A stretch of DNA of 6,113 bases. It comes from Deltaproteobacteria bacterium. Its GTDB lineage: Bacteria; Desulfobacterota; Desulfovibrionia; Desulfovibrionales; Desulfovibrionaceae. Shown piece by piece: positions 1-6,113 of the stretch; the first letter of the stretch is position 1; each line of letters opens with the position of its first letter. The stretch spans positions 1 to 6,113 of the forward strand of contig JAIRVN010000246.1 of the NCBI GenBank assembly GCA_031253875.1. Direction: 5' to 3'. The translations under genes were made by a program, and so were the position numbers. The notes under the pieces are model-generated. The model had not been told where the DNA came from, ran no database searches, and saw only the letters and a list, made by a program, of their open reading frames with translations.

Positions 1-863
1 AGGCGGCCCTTGTAGGCTTCCCGCACCGCTCCGAGCAGACGACGATCGTTGACGGCCCTGCCGTTCACATAGAAGAGCATTCTGTCGGGGCGCGGCTGGC
101 TGCTTTTGGGATCAGCGGCCAAACCATGCGCGCGGATGCCCTGGAAAGAAGCGTCAAAGGAAAAGAGCGCCTCCATGACGGACGGGGGCCACAGGGCTGC
201 CAGGCGATCCTTGAGACTTTGACCGGCGGGCAGGCGCATCAGTTCCCGTCCGCCCGCTTCCAGGACAAAAGCCACATCGGGCCGGGCCAGGGTCAGGCGG
301 TTCAGCCACTCCTGCGCGCGTTTCAGTTCGGTGGCCGGAGCTTTCAGAAATTTCAGCCGCGCCGGGATATTGCCAAAAAGATCCCGCACCTCCACCCTGG
401 CGCCTGCACGCAAGGGGTCCGGCCGGCATTGCAGAAGGCGCCCGTATTCCACATCAATGCGCATGGCGCCGGGTTCGCCTGCGGCCGTCAGCGCATCTTT
501 GCGGACAGAAGCCAGGGAAAAACGGGACACGGAAGCAATACTGGGCAAAGCCTCGCCTCGGAAGCCGTAGCTTGAAATATGCAAAAGCCCGGCCAGATCC
601 GCAAGCTTGCTGGTGGCATGGCGGGTGACGGCAAGTTTCAGCTCATCCGGCGCAATGCCGCAACCGTCGTCCTGCACGAGAATGGAGCTTTGGCCGCCTT
701 GCTCCAGGGCGACATGGATGGCGCGCGCTCCCGCATCCAGGCTGTTTTCCACCAGCTCCTTGACCACGCTGGCCGGGCGTTCCACCACTTCGCCGGCCGC
801 AATCTGGTTGCGCAATGCCAGCGGGAGGGGACGTATCGGCGTGAGGGGCGTATATGACTGCAT
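1..863 (-). CDS. mutL: DNA mismatch repair protein MutL, N-terminal part (partial at the left edge)
   Basis: MutL is the GHKL-family ATPase that links MutS mismatch recognition to downstream excision in cytoplasmic mismatch repair. The first 287 residues are visible with no internal stop or frameshift. All ATP-binding motifs are in order: [11 protein letters not shown] with [11 protein letters not shown] (residues 20-45, including the catalytic Glu and Mg-binding Asn), DDGCGI (65-70), TRHATSK (80-86), GFRGEAL (100-106, the ATP lid) and [14 protein letters not shown] (161-174). The second domain, with [14 protein letters not shown] (264-277), begins the transducer fold. Bacterial MutL proteins usually have about 600 or more residues, so the dimerisation/endonuclease C-terminus lies outside the window and an endonuclease motif cannot be judged. 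The ATG at 861-863 gives the normal N-terminus; a purine-rich AGAAGAAG tract just upstream is only a modest ribosome-binding site. The gene is transcribed divergently from the small gene at 1100. The FGNIPAR stretch differs slightly from the common FYNTPAR form. The family call is very safe. Confidence 0.97.
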   Translation of the reverse strand, partial: MQSYTPLTPIRPLPLALRNQIAAGEVVERPASVVKELVENSLDAGARAIHVALEQGGQSSILVQDDGCGIAPDELKLAVTRHATSKLADLAGLLHISSYGFRGEALPSIASVSRFSLASVRKDALTAAGEPGAMRIDVEYGRLLQCRPDPLRAGARVEVRDLFGNIPARLKFLKAPATELKRAQEWLNRLTLARPDVAFVLEAGGRELMRLPAGQSLKDRLAALWPPSVMEALFSFDASFQGIRAHGLAADPKSSQPRPDRMLFYVNGRAVNDRRLLGAVREAYKGR

Positions 864-979
864 GTTCTTCTTCTACCCTTTTGGGCAGCAGGGAACAAGA
901 TGCAGGAACTGCCCGTTTTTATTGCCAGGGTGTTGCTATTGGCGCATATTCCGTGTAGTATGGGTACAAATTATTATTA

Positions 980-1007
980 TTGACTGATTCAGACAGCTTG
1001 AGACAAT
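980..1007 (+). promoter_or_regulatory. Candidate sigma70-type promoter in the mutL/small-gene divergent region
   Basis: TTGACT at 980-985 matches the -35 consensus at five of six bases. GACAAT at 1002-1007 matches the -10 box at four of six, with a 16-base spacer. An AT-rich run containing four ATT repeats (970-981) lies directly over and upstream of the -35 box. Transcription would begin roughly 80 to 90 bases before the ATG at 1100 and serve the 1100-1420 gene and probably rfbC. No equally good promoter was found for mutL on the other strand; its signals should lie in the same 236-base gap. This is a by-eye motif match only. Confidence 0.4.
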
Positions 1008-1013
1008 CCCGGC

Positions 1014-1075
1014 ACGAAATCCGGCGCTCGGGGAAAGCGTCCCCCTTGTGCTCCTGCTATCCGGCATTATTTCGT
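1014..1075 (+). promoter_or_regulatory. Possible folded 5' leader upstream of the small CxxC gene
   Basis: ACGAAATCCGG at 1014-1024 can pair with CCGG at 1061-1064 plus ATTTCGT at 1069-1075, giving 11 pairs interrupted by a four-base bulge (1065-1068). Inside it lies a smaller GGGG/CCCC hairpin (1030-1033 with 1041-1044). The structure would end about 13 bases before the AAGGAG ribosome-binding site at 1089-1094 and would lie in the transcript from the candidate promoter at 980-1007. It does not match any riboswitch class I recognise. It may be chance pairing in GC-rich DNA. Confidence 0.25.
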
Positions 1076-1099
1076 ATTCTGCCGCGTGAAGGAGAATAT

Positions 1100-1420
1100 A
1101 TGCGCTTTACCATCGAACGTACTCAAAATTCGCCTGTTCCCGCCTCTTCCGCTCCTATGGCGCAAGGCTATGACCCCGAGCTGATGATTGTGGAATGCGC
1201 CCGCTGCGGCAGGCCCGTGCTGTGGGAATCCGGTCGCTCCACAGCAGTGCTTGCGGGTGTGGGCATTGATCCGTTGGAGCTTGACGCGCACTGCCTGCTG
1301 ATGACCGACGGCTGCCCGGACTGCCGTCCGCGGCAGAAGGAAGGGTTCAGTGTGCAGGTCTTCCGCCTGACGCACGAACGGAGCGGAGTTTTCGGCGTCA
1401 AGTCTGCCGGCAACGCGTGA
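1100..1420 (+). CDS. Small conserved-looking hypothetical protein with paired CxxC motifs (putative zinc-binding)
   Basis: I do not recognise this 106-residue protein as a named family. It has a short N-terminal stretch rich in Ser, Pro and Ala (about residues 8-22). It then has CARC at 33-36, a central segment with Trp42 and Cys65, and CPDC at 72-75, followed by a basic tail. Two CxxC pairs about 36 residues apart suggest a zinc-ribbon or similar structural metal site; Cys65 and His64 could be extra ligands. There is no signal peptide and no membrane segment, so it is probably cytoplasmic. I chose the ATG at 1100 because an AAGGAG ribosome-binding site sits six bases before it (1089-1094). 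A longer TTG-initiated frame from 980 is less likely because it overlaps the putative promoter and has no good ribosome-binding site. It lies 40 bases upstream of rfbC on the same strand, so the two may be cotranscribed, but this does not reveal its role. Confidence 0.8.
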   Translation: MRFTIERTQNSPVPASSAPMAQGYDPELMIVECARCGRPVLWESGRSTAVLAGVGIDPLELDAHCLLMTDGCPDCRPRQKEGFSVQVFRLTHERSGVFGVKSAGNA

Positions 1421-1460
1421 CGGAAGCGGCGCGGTTTTCCTTTACTCCCAAGAGGCGTAC

Positions 1461-2009
1461 ATGCAGATACGTGAAACCGGCTTGCCGGGTCTGCGCATCC
1501 TGAATCCAAAAGTACACAAGGATCATCGAGGATTTTTTCTGGAAAGCTTTCGGGAGGAGTTTTTTCAAAACTTGGCCGAACCTGTCCATTTCGTGCAGGA
1601 TAACCATGCCCGCTCGGAAGAGGCAGGCGTGCTTCGCGGCCTGCATTATCAGGCGCCGCCCGCCGCGCAGACAAAACTGATCTGGGTCGGCCGGGGCGCG
1701 GCCTTTGACGTGGTCGTGGATTTGCGCCGCTCCTCTCCCACCTATGGAAAAAGTTACGGCCTGGTGCTGACGTCCGACAATTTTCTGCGCGTGCTCATTC
1801 CCAAAGGTTTTGCCCACGGCTACATGACCCTGGAACCGGGAACGGAGTTCCACTACAAGGTGGATCACTATTATTCGCCGGAAAACGAGGGTGGACTGCG
1901 CTGGAATGACCCGGCCCTGCAGATAGATTGGCCGGATCGTACGCCGATTATGACCGAACGCGACAACAATTGGCCCCTGCTGGCGGATTTACCCGCGATT
2001 TTCGGGTAA
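1461..2009 (+). CDS. rfbC: dTDP-4-dehydrorhamnose 3,5-epimerase
   Basis: RmlC/RfbC converts dTDP-4-dehydro-6-deoxy-D-glucose to dTDP-4-dehydro-L-rhamnose, the third step of dTDP-L-rhamnose synthesis for O-antigen or other surface glycans. It is a cytoplasmic cupin and needs no metal. The 182 residues match the usual family length. Visible signatures are DHRGFFLESFR (21-31), QDNHARSEEAGVLRGLHYQ (46-64, with the catalytic-base candidate His62), Lys72, PKGFAHGY (114-121), Tyr132 (expected catalytic acid), RWNDP (147-151) and TERD (165-168, whose Asp fits the family's His-Asp dyad). The ATG at 1461 is preceded by AGAGG at 1451-1455. The reading frame is intact. The rmlA, rmlB and rmlD partners are not in the window, so they must lie elsewhere if the pathway is complete. 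It converges on the large minus-strand gene with 26 bases between the stop codons. Confidence 0.97.
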   Translation: MQIRETGLPGLRILNPKVHKDHRGFFLESFREEFFQNLAEPVHFVQDNHARSEEAGVLRGLHYQAPPAAQTKLIWVGRGAAFDVVVDLRRSSPTYGKSYGLVLTSDNFLRVLIPKGFAHGYMTLEPGTEFHYKVDHYYSPENEGGLRWNDPALQIDWPDRTPIMTERDNNWPLLADLPAIFG

Positions 2010-2025
2010 CAGCGGCGTTTTGCCG
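1989..2025. terminator. Two small hairpins at the convergent junction (weak terminator candidates)
   Basis: TTACCCG at 1989-1995 pairs perfectly with CGGGTAA at 2003-2009 around a seven-base loop; the right arm contains the rfbC stop codon. Immediately after it, CGGC at 2013-2016 pairs with GCCG at 2022-2025 around a five-base loop. Neither stem is followed by a clear T tract on either strand, so these are not convincing intrinsic terminators. They are the only structures in the junction between the two convergent stop codons and could act as 3'-end stabilisers or assist factor-dependent termination. Confidence 0.25.
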
Positions 2026-2035
2026 TGATTCTGCG

Positions 2036-5000
2036 TCAATCCTGCATCTTCTCCGCCTGCAAGCTGTCATGCGCGGCGGCCATGATCAGCTTGATGCGAT
2101 TAATTTGGTTGGATTCACTCGCGCCGGGGTCGTAGTCGATAAGCCCGATGTTGGCCTGGGGCCAACGCCGGGAAAGTTCTTTGACCACGCCTTTGCCGGT
2201 TATGTGGTTGGGCAGGCAGCCGAAAGGCTGCAGGCACAGGATGTTCGGCACGCCATCCGTGATGAAGTGGATCATGTCCGCAGTGAGCAGCCAGCCTTCT
2301 CCGGCCTGGTTGCCCATGGATACGACCGGGCTTGTCATGCGCATCAATTCTTTGAGCGTAGGCATAGTTCCGAAACGCGGAAAGGCTTTCAGAGCCCTGC
2401 GGGCGCTCCCGCGCATGCCTTCCACAATCCGGATGCGGATAGAGTCCCAAAAGGCTGCGCGCAGGCTTCCACCCAGTTGTTTTGCCCGGTAGACGCTGTC
2501 ATAGAGATTGTAGAGGATGAAATCGATCAAATCCGGCAGCACGGCCTCTCCGCCTTCGGCTTCGATAATGTCCGCAGCGTGATTATTGGCGTCGGGATGA
2601 AATTTGAGCAGGATTTCACCCACGATGCCCACGCGGGGTTTGCGCTCATCGCGGACGGGAACGCCCGCGAAGTCTTCCGCCATGTGCAGCATAGCAGCAT
2701 CATGGTTGGCGTTTTTGGTGGAGCAGATCAGACCGTTGCGCAGGATGCGCGTCCATTTTTCAACAAGGCGCACGCTGTCTCCCGGTTTTTTTTCGTAGGG
2801 GCGGGTGCGCAGGCTCAGGCGCTGCAGCATATCGCCGTAAATGATGGCGCGCATGCCCCGGCGCAGCATGCTTCCATCAACTTGGAAGCCGGGGTGGGGT
2901 TCCATGTCCGAAACATTGAAAGACAGCACGGGAATATGATGCAGGCCGCGTTCATACAGAGCCTTGCGTAGCAGGGGAATGTAGTTGGTGGCGCGGCAGG
3001 AGCCGCCGGTCTGCGCAAAGAGCAGCGCGCTGCGATCCGGGTCGCATTCCTTGCTGTGTATGGCGTGCATAAGCTGGCCGATGGTGACCAGTGCGGGATA
3101 GCAGGCGTCGTTATGCACATGGGTGAGGCCGCTTTCCACGGCTTCCGGAGTGACTTTTTCAAGTATCCGCGCGCGATAACCCTGGCGGTGGAATACTTCC
3201 TCCAACAGGGAGAAGTGCAGCGGCGCCATCTGGGGAATGAGCATGTCGTGCGTGGCGCGCATGGCATCGGTAAAGAGCGCCTTGTCCGCACAGAGCTTCG
3301 ACGTGGGCTGCACATTGGCGAAGGCGCGTCCGCAGGAAGCGCGCTGTTTGTCGCGCACGGCGGCCATGAGCGAGCGGATGCGGATACGTGCCGCGCCCAG
3401 GCTTGATCCTTCGTCAATTTTGATCAGGGTGTGCATCTTGTCCGCCTGTTCCAGCAGGTCCGCCACCTGATCGGCCGTGATGGCATCAATGCCGCATCCG
3501 AAGGAGGTCAACTGCACCAACTCAAGGTGCGGACGTTCGGCCACGAGGGCTGCGGCTCCGTACAGCCGGGAATGGTAGCTCCATTGATCCACTACCCGCA
3601 GTTCGCCGGGCCGCGCCAAATGGGCGATGCTGTCCTCGCTGAGTACGGCCGCGCCCAGGGAACGGATGAGTCCGGGCAGACCATGATGAATGCCGGGATC
3701 AGCATGGTATGGGCGTCCTGCCAGAACAACGCCGAAGCTGTTGGTCTGTTCCAGCCAGGCCAGGGTGCGTTCGCCTTCCGCGCGCAACTCCTTCAGATAC
3801 GCATCCTGTTCCGCAGTTGCGGCGCGGATGGCCCGGTACACCTGTCCGCAGGGCAGCCCCATTTCCGCGATCAGGCTTTTGAGCAGCGCGCCGTGGTTGT
3901 GCATGGAGAGAAAGGGAATATGCAGCGTCACGCCGTGTGTTTGCAACTCCTCCGCGTTGAGCCGTATTACCTGGGGATAGCCCGCCACCACCGGGCAGTT
4001 GAATTCTCCCGCGTTGCTCCTGTCTTCACGGGGTATACGCGGACTGGTATTGAGGCAGGGGAAGAATATCTGTTTCAGCCCCTGGCGGACAAGGGCGTGG
4101 ATATGTCCGTGGGCCAGTTTGGCGGGGTAGCATACGCTTTGCGAAGGCATGGAAGACAGGCCGGAATCGTACAGATTTCTTGAGCTCGGGGGCGACAGCT
4201 CGACCCGGTAGCCCAATTCCGTGAACAGTGTGAACCAGAAGGGATAGTTCTCGAACATGTTCAGCACGCGGGGTATGCCGAGCCGTCCACGGGGCGCCTT
4301 GCTTTCGGGCAGAGGCTGGTAGTGTTCGAAGAGACGGTGGCACTTCCAGGCGTAAATATCCGGCATGGGGGGATGTTCGGCTTTTTTGTGCCCGCTGCCC
4401 TTGCTGCAACGGTTGCCGGAGCGGAACATGCGGCCATCGGAAAAGTTGGAGGTGGTCAGCACGCAGTGGTTGTGGCAGCCGGAACAGCGGGCGGTGCTGG
4501 TGGTGCATGACAAATCGCGCATCGCGGCTGCGGAGAGCAGGGAGGAGGAGGCGTGTTCCATGGCGCGTTCGTGGGCGATGATCGCCGCGCCGTACGCTCC
4601 CATGAGCCCGGACAGATGGGGACGATAGACCTCGTGCCCCAGAAGCAGTTCGAGCGCCCGCAGCAGCGCATCGTTGTTAAAGGAGCCGCCCTGCACCACA
4701 ACATGGTCGCCAAGTTCTTCCGGTCTGCGGATGCGCAGCACCTTGTACAAGGCGTTGCGGATGACCGAATAGCACAGTCCTGCGGCAATATCCTCCACCT
4801 TGGCCCCTTCCTTCTGGGCCTGCTTGACCTTGGAGTTCATGAACACCGTGCAGCGCGTGCCGAGATCCACAGGATGCCGCGATGTGAGCGCGCAGCGCAC
4901 GAAGTCTTCTATGGACATGCCGAGCGTGACGGCAAAATTTTCTAGAAAGGCTCCACAGCCTGCGGAACAGGCTTCGTTGAGCGCGATCCCCTGAATCTGG

Positions 5001-6113
5001 CCATCCTTGATTTTCAGGCATTTTATGTCCTGGCCGCCGATATCAAGCACAAAGGTGACATCAGGGCGTAGAGCGCAGGCCGCCTTGCAATGGGCCACGG
5101 TTTCCACTTCTGCGATGTCCACGCCCACGGCCACACAAGCGAATTCAGCGCCGTAACCTGTAGCCGCGGAACAGCGCAGACGGGCCTGGGGGGGCAGAGT
5201 ATCCAGCATTCCGGCCAGCATATTGGTGATCACCGGCAGCGGATTGCCCCGGTTGCGTTTATACCCTTGGGCCAGCACCCGACCGAGCGCGTCTACGAGT
5301 ACAGCCTTGACGGTAGTGGAACCCACATCAAGTCCCAAAAACACGTCGCCGGTCGAGGTCGCGGCATCGCTGTGCGGCACTTGTTCCCGCGCGTGCCTGT
5401 CGTAAAAGTTCTGAGATTCCGGCTCATCAGAGAATAATGGCCGCAGGCCGTTGACACTCCGCCTGGAGACGTTCTGGGAAGCGGCAAAACGTCTTCGCAG
5501 ATCATCAAGCGGAAGCGGTTGTCCCAGAGCGCCCAGCGCGGCGCCCAGCGCGACTGTGTATTGGGCTTGGGGCAGGCTGATGCTGTGGGCTTCGTCGAGT
5601 TCCAAGGTACATTCAAAGCGTTTACGCAACTGGGGTAAAAAATGCAGCGAACCGCCAAGGAAGGCCACGTGTCCCCGGATCCTCCGGCCACAGGCCAGGC
5701 CGCCGATGGTCTGGTCGACAACCGCCTGGAAAATGGAGGCCGCGATATCCTCGCGCGCGGCGCCCTCGTTGATCAGGGTGACCACATCGGTTTTGGCGAA
5801 CACTCCGCACCGGGCCGCAATGGGATAGATGACGGTGTGCCGGCCGGCCAGCGCGTCCAGTCCGCCGGCATCAGTTCTGAGCAGCGCGGCCATCTGGTCG
5901 ATAAAGGCGCCTGTTCCGCCCGCGCAGTTTTCATTCATGCGCTGGTCGATGTTCTGGCCGAAGAAAAGAATCTTGGCGTCCTCGCCGCCGAGCTCAATAG
6001 CGACATCCGTCTGCGGGGCAAGCTGATGGAGAGCTCTGGCCGCCGCGCGCACTTCGTGCAGAAAGGGAATGCCCAGAGCTGCCGAGAGAGCCAGAGCGCC
6101 GGAACCGGTCATG
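2036..6113 (-). CDS. Giant acyl-CoA dehydratase activase/reductase fusion: two BadF/BcrA-type ATPase modules plus two HgdB-like Fe-S modules (partial at the right edge)
   Basis: 1358 residues are visible (numbered from the Met at 6110-6112), ending at a TGA at 2036-2038. That Met is probably internal: TGSG at 2-5 aligns with TGYG (318-321) of module two, about 60 residues into the fold. So roughly 60 or more residues of module one, including its first phosphate loop, lie beyond the window. Activase module one (to about 205) has ELGGEDAK (40-47), NENCAGGTGAF (60-70) and ARCGVFAKTD (100-109). Activase module two (about 257-515) has LGLDVGSTTVKA (259-270), DIGGQDIK (357-364), NEACSAGCGAF (379-389) and GTRCTVF (418-424). 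A linker carries five Cys (536, 543, 546, 550, 569). HgdB-like module A (about 611-924; DUF2229/COG3580 type) has CYPAK (661-665), GRPYHADPGIHHG (799-811) and FGCGIDAIT (871-879). Module B (about 945-1358; COG3581 type) has CYPA (1004-1007), GEILLKFHPDANN (1165-1177) and QPFGCLPNHITGKG (1295-1308). Known relatives (HgdC, BcrA/BcrD) use a shared [4Fe-4S] cluster and ATP hydrolysis to drive electrons into an HgdAB- or BcrBC-type partner. By inference this protein is a cytoplasmic, oxygen-sensitive ATP-driven reductase. The substrate is unknown. Its promoter is outside the window. Confidence 0.93.
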   Translation of the reverse strand, partial: MTGSGALALSAALGIPFLHEVRAAARALHQLAPQTDVAIELGGEDAKILFFGQNIDQRMNENCAGGTGAFIDQMAALLRTDAGGLDALAGRHTVIYPIAARCGVFAKTDVVTLINEGAAREDIAASIFQAVVDQTIGGLACGRRIRGHVAFLGGSLHFLPQLRKRFECTLELDEAHSISLPQAQYTVALGAALGALGQPLPLDDLRRRFAASQNVSRRSVNGLRPLFSDEPESQNFYDRHAREQVPHSDAATSTGDVFLGLDVGSTTVKAVLVDALGRVLAQGYKRNRGNPLPVITNMLAGMLDTLPPQARLRCSAATGYGAEFACVAVGVDIAEVETVAHCKAACALRPDVTFVLDIGGQDIKCLKIKDGQIQGIALNEACSAGCGAFLENFAVTLGMSIEDFVRCALTSRHPVDLGTRCTVFMNSKVKQAQKEGAKVEDIAAGLCYSVIRNALYKVLRIRRPEELGDHVVVQGGSFNNDALLRALELLLGHEVYRPHLSGLMGAYGAAIIAHERAMEHASSSLLSAAAMRDLSCTTSTARCSGCHNHCVLTTSNFSDGRMFRSGNRCSKGSGHKKAEHPPMPDIYAWKCHRLFEHYQPLPESKAPRGRLGIPRVLNMFENYPFWFTLFTELGYRVELSPPSSRNLYDSGLSSMPSQSVCYPAKLAHGHIHALVRQGLKQIFFPCLNTSPRIPREDRSNAGEFNCPVVAGYPQVIRLNAEELQTHGVTLHIPFLSMHNHGALLKSLIAEMGLPCGQVYRAIRAATAEQDAYLKELRAEGERTLAWLEQTNSFGVVLAGRPYHADPGIHHGLPGLIRSLGAAVLSEDSIAHLARPGELRVVDQWSYHSRLYGAAALVAERPHLELVQLTSFGCGIDAITADQVADLLEQADKMHTLIKIDEGSSLGAARIRIRSLMAAVRDKQRASCGRAFANVQPTSKLCADKALFTDAMRATHDMLIPQMAPLHFSLLEEVFHRQGYRARILEKVTPEAVESGLTHVHNDACYPALVTIGQLMHAIHSKECDPDRSALLFAQTGGSCRATNYIPLLRKALYERGLHHIPVLSFNVSDMEPHPGFQVDGSMLRRGMRAIIYGDMLQRLSLRTRPYEKKPGDSVRLVEKWTRILRNGLICSTKNANHDAAMLHMAEDFAGVPVRDERKPRVGIVGEILLKFHPDANNHAADIIEAEGGEAVLPDLIDFILYNLYDSVYRAKQLGGSLRAAFWDSIRIRIVEGMRGSARRALKAFPRFGTMPTLKELMRMTSPVVSMGNQAGEGWLLTADMIHFITDGVPNILCLQPFGCLPNHITGKGVVKELSRRWPQANIGLIDYDPGASESNQINRIKLIMAAAHDSLQAEKMQD

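Noticed and set aside
126..575. Plus-strand open frame of 149 codons
   Set aside because: It is fully antisense to the conserved MutL ATPase region and shows no family signature.
970..981. Four ATT repeats as a phase-variation microsatellite
   Set aside because: Four trinucleotide units are too few to suggest slippage-driven switching. The tract is better read as AT-rich DNA near a promoter.
980..1099. N-terminal extension of the small CxxC protein from a TTG at 980
   Set aside because: The extension overlaps the candidate promoter and leader, has no ribosome-binding site, and looks non-coding. The ATG at 1100 has AAGGAG at good spacing.
1422..1440. GGAA/TTCC pairing between the small gene and rfbC as a terminator
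   Set aside because: The stem has only four weak pairs with a long loop and no proper T tract, so it gives no support for termination between the two genes.
1398..1868. Minus-strand open frame of 156 codons opposite rfbC
   Set aside because: It is antisense to a confidently identified epimerase with all catalytic motifs present, and shows no domain of its own.
1928..2971. Long plus-strand open frame of 347 codons opposite the giant gene
   Set aside because: It lies antisense to well-conserved module B motifs, overlaps the end of rfbC, has no recognisable domain, and its composition (rich in His, Ala, Gly, Gln) is typical of the reverse strand of a GC-rich gene.
3431..4183. Plus-strand open frame of 250 codons
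   Set aside because: It is antisense to HgdB-like module A, where the minus-strand motifs GRPYHADPGIHHG and CYPAK are clear. No domain or convincing ribosome-binding site was seen.
6110..6112. ATG at the right edge as the true start of the giant gene
   Set aside because: The residues that follow (TGSGALALS) match the interior TGYG-type motif of an activase fold. The first phosphate loop that should precede it is missing, so the gene almost certainly starts beyond the window.

Overview
The window looks like chromosomal DNA from a GC-rich anaerobic bacterium. A Desulfovibrio-type sulfate reducer (Desulfovibrionaceae) is my best guess. It rests on the giant acyl-CoA dehydratase activase/reductase fusion, which is typical of anaerobes, together with base composition and protein style. 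No 16S rRNA or other taxonomic marker is present, so this is an inference.

Layout from left to right. (1) Positions 1-863, minus strand: the N-terminal 287 residues of the mismatch-repair ATPase MutL; the gene runs off the left edge. (2) Positions 864-1099: a divergent intergenic region with a candidate sigma70-type promoter and a possible folded RNA leader for the next gene. (3) Positions 1100-1420, plus strand: a small unrecognised protein of 106 residues with two CxxC pairs, probably metal-binding. (4) Positions 1461-2009, plus strand: rfbC/rmlC, the dTDP-4-dehydrorhamnose 3,5-epimerase. It follows the small gene after a 40-base gap and may be cotranscribed with it. (5) Positions 2010-2035: a 26-base convergent junction with two small hairpins. 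(6) Positions 2036-6113, minus strand: one very long reading frame of 1358 visible residues that continues beyond the right edge. It encodes two tandem BadF/BcrA-type ATPase activase modules, a cysteine-rich linker, and two HgdB-like reductase modules.

The genes do not form a single pathway. MutL (DNA repair) and RmlC (dTDP-rhamnose for surface polysaccharide) are housekeeping or envelope genes. The large protein is the most interesting item. It appears to put a whole two-component, ATP-driven, low-potential electron-transfer system on one chain: an Fe-S activase pair plus a pair of Fe-S reductase domains, like BcrABCD or HgdC with HgdAB. This architecture is a known but poorly characterised family in anaerobes, so it is not wholly new, but its substrate is unknown. 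I see no mobile element, CRISPR array, tRNA or rRNA, and no clear sign of a previously undescribed multigene system.
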